Assembly (NCBI GenBank): GCA_934045905.1
Contig: OW203761.1
Location: forward strand, 33,840,964 to 33,904,963
Length of the DNA stretch: 64,000 nt
Direction of reading: 5' to 3'
Origin: Leuctra nigra
Lineage: Eukaryota; Arthropoda; Insecta; Plecoptera; Leuctridae
Of this stretch, positions 1 through 12,800 are shown one piece after another (within the stretch, counting starts at the first letter, position 1; each line of letters starts with the position of its first letter). The notes beneath the pieces are model-generated. The model was not told the origin of the DNA, did not search any database, and worked only from the letters and a program-made list of their open reading frames with translations. The translations under genes were made by a program, and so were the position numbers.

Positions 1-138
1 GAGAGAAGAATGGGATTTGTCTCGAGAATGTGGAGGCGTTGATGAAAATGCCGCAAGAGTTGACGGGGATGATGGATAACACTTTGTATTTGCCATATGG
101 TTACATTCCAGACGGGGAGTTCAGTGATTCTTTAGAGT
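1..138 (+). CDS. MCO-related gene, exon a (partial or whole; left edge of window)
   Basis: The frame reads EKNGICLENVEALMKMPQEL, then LYLPYGYIPDGEFSDSLE, from base 3 to a donor GAGT|GTAAGT at 139. The position matches Lac2 exon 8, and like it the exon ends one base into a codon. Whether an acceptor lies inside the first bases cannot be told from the window. Confidence 0.75.
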
Positions 139-3100
139 GTAAGTATTTTGTTCAAATAATAATTAATTTCTCATCTACTGTTTATCGGAATGAGTTTCTG
201 AAATTAAATGAGATATTTCTAAACTTATCTTATATTATATATGTAAATACTGAAATAATATCAATCCGTTTACCATCTAATTAAAATAACAACAGTATAA
301 TAATAGTCACATAGGTAGGGCCTACACTAAACATTTTCCCAAGAAGTAGCATTGTATTTCAATATATGAATAAGTCAATAGAAGAGATATGTCCACATTA
401 AAAAAATATGAACAGCCTTCACCTAAAGAAATTGGTGTCAGTTCTGTATAGTGTTCAATATTTACTTTTTAAACTCACTTTAGTTTCAAATTTCTGACTC
501 ACTCCAATGTTGTTAAATCGGAACCGGTATTTTTACATCATTCACTCGAATTATATAATTTCGATTATCTCATATAATTTTGGCGAATATTATGCGTTCA
601 CCGTCAGATATTCCTCTGGCTGACCTAGATTGTGCGAGTTGTCTTTACCTACAGCAAGAACCACGCTGTAGGATATCTTGATAACTTTCTCCAACCACTG
701 AGATCAAATCAACACTTTTGTTACGACTTACTCAGTGAAAACACAATTACGTGAAATATAAAAACTGCACTAATCATTTTATAACTCGGAATGGTATTTA
801 CAACCACAATATTTTTTTGCTGACCAGGGATACTGTATTTTACTCAAATGAGCCATTTATAATATGTTAATCACACATACTTTTAAAATAGTTTGTTAAG
901 TGTGCTAGTAAAGATTTACTTACAGATAGTGGTCGAGGGACTCCAAAACTTATACAAACTTTGTTCGAAAACATGTACCTATATTAACATGTACATCTAC
1001 ATTGAATCTAACAAGCCGTAATCTTTTTGTCTAGATTTGTCTCCCCGTGTGCCTTACATGAACAACATGACCTTCATCTATCCGTCGTCTCCGCTGCTCA
1101 CTCAGCCCGACGACGTGAACTCCGACCTCCTGTGCAGCCAGAACAGACGACCAGGGAGGTGTCGGGAGACAGATCTCTGTGAATGTGTTCATGTCGTGGA
1201 CATCGCGCTGTACTCGACGGTGGAGGTCGTGCTAGTAGATGAAGGTAAAACACTCAACAGGTGTCATGTCCAGTCATCTTTCGAACTTGGCAAAATGTAA
1301 CAAACTTTTCCACATTTATTCATACCAGACGTAACAATTACTTATCATATTCCTACCTGAATAGATTTTATGGCTACCCACTAAATTTATCTATCAGATA
1401 ACTTCGTATTTTCAAATACATAACATAGCGCGACGGGAATAGAATCCTTATATTATAGACAGCTTTTACGTTGTCCCAAGTTATCTAAGGCCCGGTTGTA
1501 ATGCCCCGATAAAGTTAGCAGATTGAAACCTTGGCAACAGCCAATAAACACAGCCATAGACTGCTAAAGTGAACTTTAGGCTAAAGTGAACTTTATCTTA
1601 CTTGTCAGAACATTGTACAACCGTGCCTAAGAAGTAAAAAAGTTTAAACCCGCAGGACGGTGTATCATTTACAACACGGGCATTCACAACCCGCGTCGTC
1701 GAGAGACTGATAACTGATAAGATAAGTGATAACAGGTGGACGGAAGTCATCACACTAACCACCAAACACCCCAGTCCAGTCTCTCTGGCCCAACGGCTGA
1801 CAGAGTTGAATGGGTGACCCATCTAACTTCTGAACCCGTTCAATGTTGCCCAAAACCTGACGATCTGGCGAGAACCGATTTAGGTATCGAACAACGTTAA
1901 AACGGATATACAGCCCATGGAGCCCATTTGTGTAGATTCTGTTCCCATTCTCTCGCAATCAGAATGTGACAGCTCAGATTGACTGTATGTTTGAGCTCTG
2001 ATCGTGGTGTACAGGAGGTAGCGACGCCGCACACGTGTTCCACCTCCACGGGCACCACTTCCACGTCGTCGGCGTGACCCAGATGACCCATCACGTGACT
2101 GTGGACAAGGCTAAGCAGCTGGACCAAGAAGGGACGCTGCTGACTCGCAATCTCAACAACCCTGTTGTCAAGGATACGCTGACAGTGCCGAACAAGGGGG
2201 TTGCGGCGCTCAGATTCAAAGCTGATAATCCAGGTGAGTATTCTGGATAGCGACCATTTGCCCGAACTCATCTTAACCATGGGTGTACAGCCAACGCATT
2301 AAGTCGTGATCAAAGCCAATGATAAAACCAGTCTTGCAAATCACCCCTCTGTATACAAATATCTGTATTTTAGGCAACTTATACTACTTCTGTGTACGAC
2401 TGGTAGTCGCGATAGGGGGTAAGTTTTATCACAACTAAATGCGTTGGCTATACACAGGTAACACATGGGGAAGAGAATATGTTTTTAAAAGTCAGTAAGC
2501 TTTCTTTCCCTGTTCCCACGAAACTGTGTACTTTTTTGCTTCATCATTTTTATTTATTGATAGTATTGTATTATATTTTTCCAAAATTCAATAAAAGGGG
2601 AAACATTCGACTCAAAAAGTAAAAAATAATTTTTCGCCTTTTTGATCAGCAGAACTCAACTTTAATTTGCTTACAAATCGATTCAAATCGCACCAAAATA
2701 ATTGAATTCATTCGATCCCTCATTTAAATCATGTGGCCTGTGGACGCCCACGATTTTATAACAATGATTATGACCAGGAAAAAGAATCACTACCTATTTC
2801 TCTGACTCGTTATAAACTTATCCAATGCTCTGGCAAGACGGTTACTGTCACGGGGTTGTTATCATGTTTTAAGGAAAACTCTGGTCACACTGATAACAAA
2901 ACGACACTTTTTGATCATTTCGTTCATGGCACAAAAACGAAAAAATTAGTACAATCTGCACCACGAGAGGAAGGAAAAGAAACCACACACAAACTAAAAG
3001 GCGTAATTTCTTGAGAAGTGGGTGCAGTTTTACAGCTTTTAGCTCGCAACCAAACTTTAAAGTGGATTCTTTTTACAACATTTATGATTTTAATGGTCTA

Positions 3101-3668
3101 TTTTCAAGACACCCGATGGCCAATGGCGATGTTTTGAGGAGCTTTTTAGACTTGCATGCATTGAAGTGAACTTTTGATAACTTTAAGTTGCAAACTCGCT
3201 TAAATCTCTCAAGAAATGGAACCTTTTTGGTTTTTGCGTGAATTCAAATTCAATGCCTCTTCTATATTCGTTTTTACAACTTTATCAAAAGTTCAATTCA
3301 ATATTCAATTCAAGTCTAAAAAGCTCAATGTAAACATCTTCAAGGACAAAATGTAGTAACCCCAAATTTCTCACGATTCTCTCTTCGTGTCAGTTCTTGT
3401 GTCAGTTCGTGTTGTCTTGTTCTTTGGTATTCTGATTTTTTGCAATTTGTATGCTACAAACAGATAATAAATAATAAATAATCGCGTGCAGTGCAAATAT
3501 AGTATTATCTCCTGTCCTTCTCTTCCAGGCTACTGGTTGCTGGAGAACGACAGAGCACGCGAGATTAACGTTGTCTTCCATGTTGGCAAGCCTGGAGATC
3601 TCCCCAGCATCCCAGAGGACTTCCCCACATGTGGCAGCTGGGTTGGACCAGACTTCTTCCTCATATAG
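1..3668 (+). CDS. Multicopper-oxidase-related protein lacking the HCH motif (3' part, four exons)
   Basis: Exons 1-138 (cut by the window edge), 1035-1244, 2015-2233 and 3529-3668 join in frame to a TAG stop. The product is the C-terminal cupredoxin domain of an insect multicopper oxidase. Seen: IYPSSPLL, a Cys-rich stretch (CRETDLCECVHVVD), [30 protein letters not shown] and a final FPTCGSW. The HxxHxH ligands are kept. The last exon reads GYWLLENDRAREINVVFHVG where active laccases have [17 protein letters not shown], so the type 1 Cys and three His are missing and four residues are deleted. It should not work as a laccase. Insects have a multicopper-oxidase-related protein (MCORP) of this kind; I infer that relation. 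The gene converges on Lac2, 3.0 kb between stop codons. Confidence 0.88.
139..1034 (+). other. Intron of the MCO-related gene (exons a-b)
   Basis: AT-rich, 896 bp, GTAAGT...TAG. I see no gene or repeat in it. Confidence 0.8.
1035..1244 (+). CDS. MCO-related gene, exon b
   Basis: 210 nt; acceptor TTGTCTAG|ATTTG, donor GATGAAG|GTAAAA. It encodes YLSPRVPYMNNMTFIYPSSP, then LCECVHVVDIALYSTVEVVL and VDEG. It aligns with Lac2 exon 9 over its whole length, including the Cys cluster and VEVVLVDE at the same donor phase. Confidence 0.9.
1245..2014 (+). other. Intron of the MCO-related gene (exons b-c)
   Basis: 770 bp, GTAAAA...CAG. It holds a short direct repeat, AAAGTGAACTTTA at about 1568 and 1584, and nothing else recognised. 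Confidence 0.75.
2015..2233 (+). CDS. MCO-related gene, exon c with HxxHxH motif
   Basis: 219 nt; donor CCAG|GTGAGT. The acceptor is a tandem CAGGAG: splicing after CAG (2014) or after GAG (2017) both keep frame and differ by one Gly. It encodes SDAAHVFHLHGHHFHVVGVT, then LNNPVVKDTLTVPNKGVAAL and FKADNPG. It is the counterpart of Lac2 exon 10. Confidence 0.92.
2234..3528 (+). other. Intron of the MCO-related gene (exons c-d)
   Basis: 1295 bp, GTGAGT...CAG. It carries the MITE at 2283-2455 and, at about 2732-2751, a stretch CTGTGGACGCCCACG that looks like the lone end of the hAT-like element type found at 16948. The rest is unassigned AT-rich sequence. Confidence 0.75.
2283..2455. mobile_element. 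Mariner-like MITE, copy 1
   Basis: Imperfect terminal inverted repeats of about 25 bp (AGCCAACGCATTAAGTCGTG and the reverse complement of CACAACTAAATGCGTTGGCT) border a 173-bp element with TA at both edges. No coding capacity. The interior from about 2336 to 2437 is almost identical to 63035-63123. The TA boundary suggests a Tc1/mariner-type source; that is inference. Confidence 0.75.
3529..3668 (+). CDS. MCO-related gene, terminal exon with the copper motif replaced
   Basis: 140 nt; acceptor CTCTTCCAG|GCTAC, stop TAG at 3666-3668. It encodes GYWLLENDRAREINVVFHVG, then a segment ending FPTCGSWVGPDFFLI. The flanks (GYWL, VFHVG, LPSIP, FPTCG) match laccases, so the alignment is secure and the missing HCHxxxH is real in this sequence. 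Confidence 0.92.
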
Positions 3669-6661
3669 AAGTTATGACATTTCAATCTTCCGTACACATC
3701 ATGTGCGTAGACCATTTGTGATCAAACAAATTGTAGAATCAGGTTGTGTTTAGAATATTACCAAAGATAACGAACTATCTTTGATATTACTTCATCAGAT
3801 GTGAAGCCTGAATTACACTGCTCAATATTTTGGACTCAAGATTGAGTTTTAGACTAACCAGTAACCAATAATGTTCTTTTATAAGTGAAAATACTAAAGG
3901 TTTCTTTCATATTTGCTGCGATTTGTAAATTATGCCTTGGGTCTTGGTGTGAAATATTGGTTCGTGTAATTTAGGCTCATATCTATACTCCAGGGACCCA
4001 GAAAAACAGGATTCTTAAATTAATCGTGTATTTTCTTAGAGTTTTGAATGTTTGAAGTGTTAAAATTGCAATAATGGAAAGAACGTTTCGTACTGTATAG
4101 TCATGAATGAGTACTAACTCCCATATCTGACTGTTCAATCAAGTTTAATACATTTTGAAATTCGTTTACTACATGCCTACTGTAAAGAGTCTGGTACGTA
4201 CATCGTGAATGACAGTTCGTTGTTATGATCTTGTTAGGCGGAAGTATTACCACGTTTTGAACTTAACAAAAAGATCCGAGAAGAAATAAATTTACAAACA
4301 TTCCAGGAATGAGAGCCACCAGTGACTTAATATTTTTAAAACTAATGCTAATACTCGTAGCGAAGCTCATACACGATTGACTAGTCTTCATTGACAGAGT
4401 TAAATTGCGGATATGTTCCAAATGCACGAGAAATACATCGTATTTATAAGTACAATCATAGATAATGTCTCTTTTATAATTTATGATAATATTGGAAGGA
4501 ATGTTTTAAAGTTTAGCAAATGTGATAATAATTTTACTTAGACTAGTTATAAAGTAAACATTTTCGTGTTGACTTTATAAATACTTTATAGTTTTTGCAT
4601 GGCTTTATCATTCAAATGTATAAACTGTTATTTCCTTATTTATAAAAAAAACAGCAAAATATTTTGATTGTATTGTTTTATTTAAATGGGTAGATTAACG
4701 CGTAGCCCTGCCAGAAAAATTCAATTTATTATTAAAGCTGGATTAATATTGTTGAATGCCACTTTGGTAAATTTACAAAAACTGTGCAATTTTAATTCAA
4801 TTGATGCGAAAGGACCATAATCCGATAAGCAAGACCAGAAAATTGTATTAATGTGATTCATTGGATAAGAAATTATCATTTCCATAATTAGATAAAATAT
4901 CTCAAAACGTTCTTCCCAGCCTATACGCTTTAATTAGGAAATGTACAACCTATCCTTTTACAAAGTGTGTTTGCTGCAGAGTGTGAACTTACTTGTGCAT
5001 ACACTCTGGTTTTCTGATGATAGAGCTTTTTGAATTTGAATTTGACACGCGGACCACACTGACACTTACTATAACAGCTGCGATCATACAATGAAAACAT
5101 GTAGTAGGTACTTCTTGGAACATGAACACAATAAGATAAAACGTCAAAAACTTGTATTACACCAGAAAGCGTCTAACACAGCACAGACAGAGGTGTTTTA
5201 AACCAATCAACATTTTTAAAATTCCGAATATACCTCTAAACTCCCCTGCATTACCTGCTCCTTTCAGATAAATTCCTATAATCAACCAGGTATTTATATT
5301 CATGGAGGAAAGGATTTAATTTGATGTGGATATAAAAAATAAACAAAACATTTTATACGAACAAAATTCAACAATTTGTATTTCTTGAAATCCAGTACGA
5401 TTGACAAGCCAACTCCAAACACTTCTCCTGTGTTTCAATGCTATTTCATGTTGTCATTCTTGAGTTCATGTTTAGTATAAATTATCCTCTTTACAGATAT
5501 TTCCCTTTTACAATGATTTTCTTACAAAAATAATGATTACATTTATTTGCTTGTTATAATAGATTATAAGGCATAGGAGACAAAAATACATCGCGAATGG
5601 TTATTACAAAGATAATAATCATTGAAAACATTAAATATATAATCTACATTTATAAACGGATCTCGTTTATTTACATTTCACAATCACACTTAATTCAAAC
5701 AACGCTAAGTCCAACTTAAAGCACTCCACTCTCCTAACCACCACTGAGTTACCAGACTTTGGCAGGCAATACGACTTTTATAATAAATAGTAGGCGTTTC
5801 TTACAAAAAGCGTTCAAAGATTTACAGTCATTGAGGTCTAAAACTAATAGACTTTTGCGTAAAACTTCGACTGATAGCCATTACTACAACGAATACGAAA
5901 AATTCATAACCACAAAACAGGGCCATGATGTTCCTTGATGGATACGATTAAAATAATGATAACAAATAAGGCACCAAGTAAAAATGCTGAGCAAATTTTG
6001 GAATGATGACCAATGAAATATCGAAGTCAAGTTCCAAATGTAAGATTGTTTAACGAGTACATTAAACCTATTGCATTTTATACAATTTTATATTGTTTAT
6101 TCTAGTAAAAATGCTAAAATATCAATTTACACGATTAAAGCTCTATATTGTCGTTGACTCCTGCGGTCTTTTGCCACGTTTATGTTATTGAGTCTTAGTA
6201 AAAACAACTTTGACACAATTATCTGATAATAGACAAAACCACTGCCTCCTCTCATTAGACGAACAAATGATTCAGGAAGAGGCAGCGGTTTTATCTGTAT
6301 GTCATCAACATTATTTTTACTCAGATTCAATTGTCTGAACAGCCACAAACCACAATAGCACCAATATGCACGAAGCTTTAAAATGATACATTGATGTTGT
6401 AGCAATTTGTATTTCCTACTGAGGGTTTGTTGATTGCAAAGCTCTTATGGAGTTGTTTGGAGTGTAACTAAACTAATTTGATGTGTTTTAATGCAACAGG
6501 TATTCTGGCTCCGTAAAACACATGGAGTATAAGATTTGTGTTTTCCGATTTTGATAATATTGTAAATGCATTATGTACGGCTGATGGATCTTCTAATGTA
6601 TAGTTTTAACAGTGAGCTTACTTCGAATGATATTAAAACTAGTGCTAGATGTCGTTGTGGA
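3669..6661. other. Convergent intergenic region with the 3' untranslated regions of both oxidase genes
   Basis: 3.0 kb between the two stop codons. A possible AATAAA for the plus gene is at 4285-4290, and one for Lac2 on the minus strand at 6101-6096. Several other AT-rich hexamers make either choice uncertain. I see no further gene, only AT-rich sequence. Confidence 0.5.
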
Positions 6662-6810
6662 TCAGTGGAGATTTATAGGCGGTAAGAAATCCCCACACGT
6701 TGGGAAGTTCGGCGGAACTGGTGGTAAGTCCGCGTGAGTTCCAACATGGACGATCAGGTTCATGCCGACCACGATGTGGAACAAGAAGTGACAATGGAAC
6801 AACCAGTAAC
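6662..6810 (-). CDS. Lac2: Lac2 exon 11: terminal exon with HCHxxxHxxxxM motif
   Basis: 149 nt including the TGA at 6664-6662, residues 679-727. It reads [20 protein letters not shown], then [18 protein letters not shown] and stop. H684/H686 bind the type 3 pair, C685 and H690 bind type 1 copper, and M695 is at the axial position, as in insect laccases. The exon was found by translating past the exon 10 donor; acceptor GTTCTAG|GTTA. Confidence 0.95.
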
Positions 6811-9800
6811 CTAGAACAACAGGAACAACGTGTTATACATATGTACTAAACATTATTGAAAGTTAGTGGAAAGAGAACAAATCCGCATTGGTAAAAGTTG
6901 AAATCAACATTTTTTTTTAAATAAATTTTTAGGTTTTACGAATTGATGTGTTCAGCAAATAATTTGCGAGAATTGTTGGTTAAATCATTTTACCATTGAG
7001 GGAAGATCTCTTCCTTTTACAGCAAACAAAAAATACAATTATGACGGATTAATTTCTCTCGCGGAGTTGAGCTTTTCATGACGTCCTTGGCGCATGAACA
7101 CTCTTGAAATATAGTTCCTCAGACATTAGTGGTACCATTCGTGTAGGAATTTGATGGATTTCCAAACCAATAGTAAAGAATCAAGTTATTTTTGTACTTG
7201 CTTAAAAGATTTTTATCATTCTAATCTCTTACAATAGTTGACAAAGTTTTCAATATTCAATACCAAATTACGTTAGTACATACTAGTACTAGTAATTAGT
7301 AGTTACTTACTAATAGTTTCTAAATTTTTTGTTGCTCATTTAAAAGTCCTTTTAGACGTTAATAATTAATTAAGAATGAGCTGGATACATACCTAGTCCT
7401 TTTTGACATGATTTGTGTTGTGTCCCAAAATACACTGCACTTAATTACTAAGTAGTAATTTTGTACTTACAAAATAAATTTGTGAAAGTCATAAAAATGA
7501 AGAGGATGACAGCTTGTTGTGGTAATGGATAAGTTCTGACCACAAGTTCCTCTGATTTAGCAACATTGTATCAAATCCCAAGATAACAGGCTGTTATCAT
7601 GAAAGCTGTGAGTCCCCATGTTTATTGTAATTTCAGAAAATTAATAATAACCAGCATTTCAACTGGATTTTATCAGCTAGTCAGGTTATTACATGTTATT
7701 ACATGTCTCATCTTTTGCCATGTATTAACCTGATTGTCAAAATAATGTGTTTATTGAATACTTTGCTGCTTGCACACAGAACGAACTGCATTTTCTGAAA
7801 TGACCAGTTGCTCTCAAGTTGTCAACTTACCCGGATTGTTAGCTCTGAACCTGAAGACGACATATCCGTTGTTTGGCACTGCGATGGTGTCTTTGCCAGG
7901 GGGCAAGTTGAAATCTCTGTGCAGCATCCCTCTCCTGTCAAGGTCCAGCGCGTGTTTCAAGTTGATCTTCTTGACGTTCTGGTCAGGGGATCGACCCATA
8001 CCGATCACGTTGAAGGCGTAGCCGTGAAGATGGAAGGGGTGACTCAGATTCGGCTGTTGGACTGAAAGATTCAAGAAGAGAAGAAAAATTAATTTCATGC
8101 ATAAAGATTTACACAAAATGTACACCGATATACTGATTTACTGAAGTTGATCCATAGTGTCCTTCAAATAATTGTATCAAAGACCAATAGGTATAGATCT
8201 ATTTGGTAACTCCAAATCTGAAAATTCGTAGAAAATAGCATTTTAAAATTGTGCATTTTTATTTTATTTTGAGGGGTCATTATAGAAAGAAACCACAAAA
8301 TTTACAATATAGCAAGTAGGTAATTCTATGATACACTTTCTTCGATAGTGAATTCAAGCTTCAAGAGTAGGACGAATTTATGATGAAGTAAAAATTGGCG
8401 ACACCAGCCCACGGCATTTCCAGATTAAAGCTGACCAGTCAGGTAACTTTTCACAATGCGATATTTATAGTCGCAAATTTTGTGTATATTTTTAAGTTAT
8501 GATCCAATACGTTATTTTATTACATTAAATAACCTATAATATTATAATAATTATCAATCAAATAACATTTACGACTTCTCTGTCTGGGTCCTGATTCTAC
8601 AACTATTTTCGATTGCCAGTGGAATCGCAATTGTACAAAGCATATGCCACAATTTCATTGCTAGCTGATTTGCTTACAGCTTTGGAGATTATTTTTAATT
8701 AATATTGCCCAATTTAATAGAGCGTAAATAATTAAATGGGGCGACGCCTCTAGCCAGCCAATTAATAGGCGGGTATAATTATGATTCGCAGAGAGCTGAT
8801 AATATCTCTCAAATTCACACTAATGATTGGAGGTATCAATCATATAGATATGATGTAATTATTTATTATTAAAAAGAGCTATATAAAATCTCTATATCAA
8901 GTTTTATCGAAGTCTTCGGGCATTTTTGAATAAATCTACGAAAAGCGGATGTCCCATTCACATTTATTATTTAATTACATCTTGAAACGCGTGGCGACAG
9001 CTTCCATGGACCATATTTGAGAGATTCAGGTGATCTCATAGGACGTGTGCGTGTGAGTGAAATAATCCCTGGTCTTCTGGGTCCATGTATCATGATACAC
9101 TACCACATGTCGGATCGCATCAACTTAAGCTTTCAATATGTTATAATCACGTCAAACTCACGAGAAGAAAAGGAAGTCACTGAACTTCTCACACGTTGAA
9201 ACCTCTCTAAAAGGAGCGCATTTAATCTTGATTCTAGACTAGGGATTATATTTAAGCAAATATTAGATTACATGCTTCATAGATTGGGTGCGAATTAATT
9301 AGAAACCGGTGTGATCTTGAAATACCAGCTGATCTGCAGGTGCATAACCGGCCTGTACTCGGGGCTACGAAAAGATGCGACTTTCATATCTTTGTTCTAA
9401 TTTAGATAACTACCCACGTCCTCGAATAACTTGTACAACCGTCTTTTACTTCTGAAGTTCATTTCAGCCTATAAAGTGCAAGTTCATCTTTAGCCTAAAT
9501 TAACTAAACCAACATTATTATTTAATTAATTCTCGAAACGCATCTTGATACATATTCTCTTTCTTTAGCATAAGTTTTGGTCTAATGAATAAAGTTCACT
9601 GTATAGTTATAGATATTTATTTAATGTATTTTCCTCTACCCATGGAAAAATGAAGTCAGGAAAGTTGTCGAAGGTAATTGAACCTGTTATCGCCTGAGCC
9701 AACTCTCCCAGTTCCACCCTCTCGACTTCCCTCATCGACGAGGACCACCTCCACGACGGCGTTGAGCGGGATGTCGACCTTGTGCGTGCACATGCAGTTG

Positions 9801-12800
9801 GCGCCGCAGTCTGGGGGTCGGTTATCGGCTGAGCTAACACCCTCAGTTCCACCCTCTCGACTTACCCTCATCGACGAGGACCACCTCCACGACGGCGTTG
9901 AGCGGGATGTCGACCTTGTGCGTGCACATGCAGTTGGCGCCGCAGTCTGGGGGTCGGTTGTCGCCGTTGCAGAACTGTTCTGGAGGGATGTCGTCGATCT
10001 GGGAGATGGGAGGCGACTTCGGGAACACGAAGGAGATCTCGTCGACCAAGCTGATGACGTGATCGCCGCCGGGAGCAACTGGAAGACAAATCATTCGGTT
10101 TAGACGAAGATGATCAGGATGTTCGGTGTCATGTTTTCTGGAGGTACAAGTTCAAATTTGATTCATGCCGGAGGAAAGAAATTGTTATTTCACATGATGA
10201 ACATAGGTTTCGAAATGTTGTTGAAGTGCCGTCAATTATTACTAAAATCCCTTTAAAATCTACTATCTGTAACCGGTAATTAAAAGGATCATTTTATTGG
10301 TATATTTATTTATACGGTTTCCCAACTTTTCCGTTGTCAAATTCTACACAAACTTTTCCGATATTGCCTTAAAAGTGGACTTTCGACTGGTAAAAACTCA
10401 TGTACCTCAAGAATTGGAGCCTTATATTTATGTACATTCTATTCCCCTTCTCTCGTTGAATAGATAGTAGGTAGGATTAAGAAATCACTATCAATCTGTA
10501 TTGACAAATTTATAGTTTTAAATTGTGAGATAATATTTAAAAATTTTCTAGGTTCTGTAACGTCAGTAATAACGATGTCATTAGACAGTCCGTCTCACAA
10601 GTTTGTCGCAGGAGCAAGGTCCTGTGGTTTTACCGAGGTATTTGTTGTACTGATGCGGCTGGAAGATCTCCTCCGGTCTGTAGAACAAGAAGCGGAACGG
10701 CAGGAAGATCTTGACGTCGGGACGCTCCTGCAGGAGGCCCTCGTCGACGTGGCGGGCGTTCTTCAGCTGGTTGATGCACACGGCGTCGGCTCTCTCGCGG
10801 TCGCATTGGGCGTCCAGAGGGTTCATCACCTGCATCACGATGACGATGAGTACACTCGTAGGAACACATAGCGACATCAAATACACGTGTGTACAGTTAG
10901 CTCTTGTATGTAGCTACTTGTGCTAAATAGGTGCTAAATCTGCTGACCTAAAATATTCTATTACATTTACAAAATGTGGAACAGTGATTGGACTCTGGTT
11001 ATTGAGCGAGCGAAGGGAGCGACTCCTTTTGCCTTTGTAATTCTGTTACTGACGCTATACAGGTCACAGTTTTTCTACGATCGAGCTGAAATTTTGCACA
11101 CATCATGTACGGACCATTTCTGGACGTTGCAGCCCCTTATTTTTTTGGAAACCCGCTGATTGGTTCAAATGTTTAAAAAAATCTTTCGATTGGTTGGTCC
11201 GATCAAATTGAAATTTTGACAAGTCATGTCGACCAATATTTTCCCCAATCTTACAAAGTTTCAGCCAAATCCTCCCATTGGTTAAAATTTAACCCAACTT
11301 TCCTATGATTTTTTTAAATTTAAACTAGAACCGATTGACCGATCAACTTGAAACTTCGCGTGGTGGTTGGGACCAACATTTTTGGTATTTTTGATAATTT
11401 TCAGTCGAATCTGTCGTTATTTTCAAAAGTTTTTGTCATTTTAAGAACATTTTATTCCATAATCTTGAAATATTTGAAAATGTATACTAAATTTGCATTC
11501 CTGCCTTCTTTAAGCTTCTGCTCCAAGGCTTGTAGAGAAGCCAAGCAGTCCACAATTTACAGTCAAATTAAAGCATTTTTGAGCTAGCGCATATCAAATC
11601 GGATGCAGTACGAAAGGCCAATAATAATATCTTCTGATTGGTCAACAATCAAAATGTTCCGATAAAGTTCAAATTTTGCATGGTGATCAAGACCAACATT
11701 ATCTAAAATTTTCACAATCGTGTCAATAATTGACACAATCGTGTCAAGTATTATTGTCATTTTACGAGTTTAGTATTGATTGTCAAAAGAGATTTCTGGA
11801 AAAAGTATGTAGATAAGTCATGACACAATGGAACTGTTATTCATCCAGAGTATTTATATGAAGATTGGAAAGTTGCAAAGAAAATCGTCTAAGAGTTCTG
11901 ACTCAGCTAGACAATATATATTAGGAAATCATGTTTAATAGATAAATATAATTTAGTTATTGGAAGTTTTTGCGCATCTCTATTCTCTATGAACGAAATG
12001 ATTGTACTGGAAGTATGTAGTGTGTAAATTGTAGTGTCCGATCGTTCTCAATGAACAATGTTCCATAAAATTTGTCGATCTTCTGAACAGAATGGTAAAA
12101 GTCACGTGAGTTGTAGAATACTTATATAATTAATAAATTATACCTTATCATGTTTGAGTACAGTATGGCCATAATATCGGTTATATTGCACTTGGTATTA
12201 CTCGACTAGCCTTATGCCATGGGTTTGTTGGTATCATTAGATTGTGGATTTCTTACTAATTATAAGCTGAAATCCGCGAATTTCAGCACACCAATTTTGG
12301 GTATAGGAACTAGTCCAACTTATTAAATTCAACTTGATTTTCCCTGCGGCTGGAATAATTTTATGTTTCGTTTCAAATTTTTCATTTGTATTCTCATTAT
12401 TTCATGGCGGTCTATCAATTCATGACAAGTTGAATTTCGTTCTAATTCTATAATTTATATCTCCTATCATTCATAGTTGAACGTGAAGAGAAGACAGTTG
12501 GTGTTTCCAGCCTCCGGGCCCATCATCTGTCAGATTCTTTAGCAACACATGCGTTGAGACATAACAAGTCGAAATGAACATTCGAAGATCTGCAGATCTC
12601 TAGAAAATTATGGCATTGTTCCAACCATTGTACCAAAAGTTTTTTTGCTCTTTACTGAATACTGTGTTTTTACCCAGATTATAAAATGATGGGACTGTTC
12701 CAACCAATGTACCAAATGGTTTATTTTTTGCTGAATACTGTGTTTTTACCCAGACATTCAAAATCAATCCCACTAAGAAATCGTATTTGAATCTCTCAAA

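Noticed and set aside
6127..6405. 92-codon minus-strand ORF downstream of Lac2 as an alternative last exon.
   Set aside because: No copper motif, no similarity to laccase C-termini, and it lies after the stop in the probable 3' untranslated region.
9607..10103. Overlapping long open frames on both strands over Lac2 exon 9, some rich in Arg, Ser or Pro.
   Set aside because: They are other-frame readings of a GC-rich, partly duplicated exon. Only the frame with [14 protein letters not shown] matches a family and fits the splice sites.
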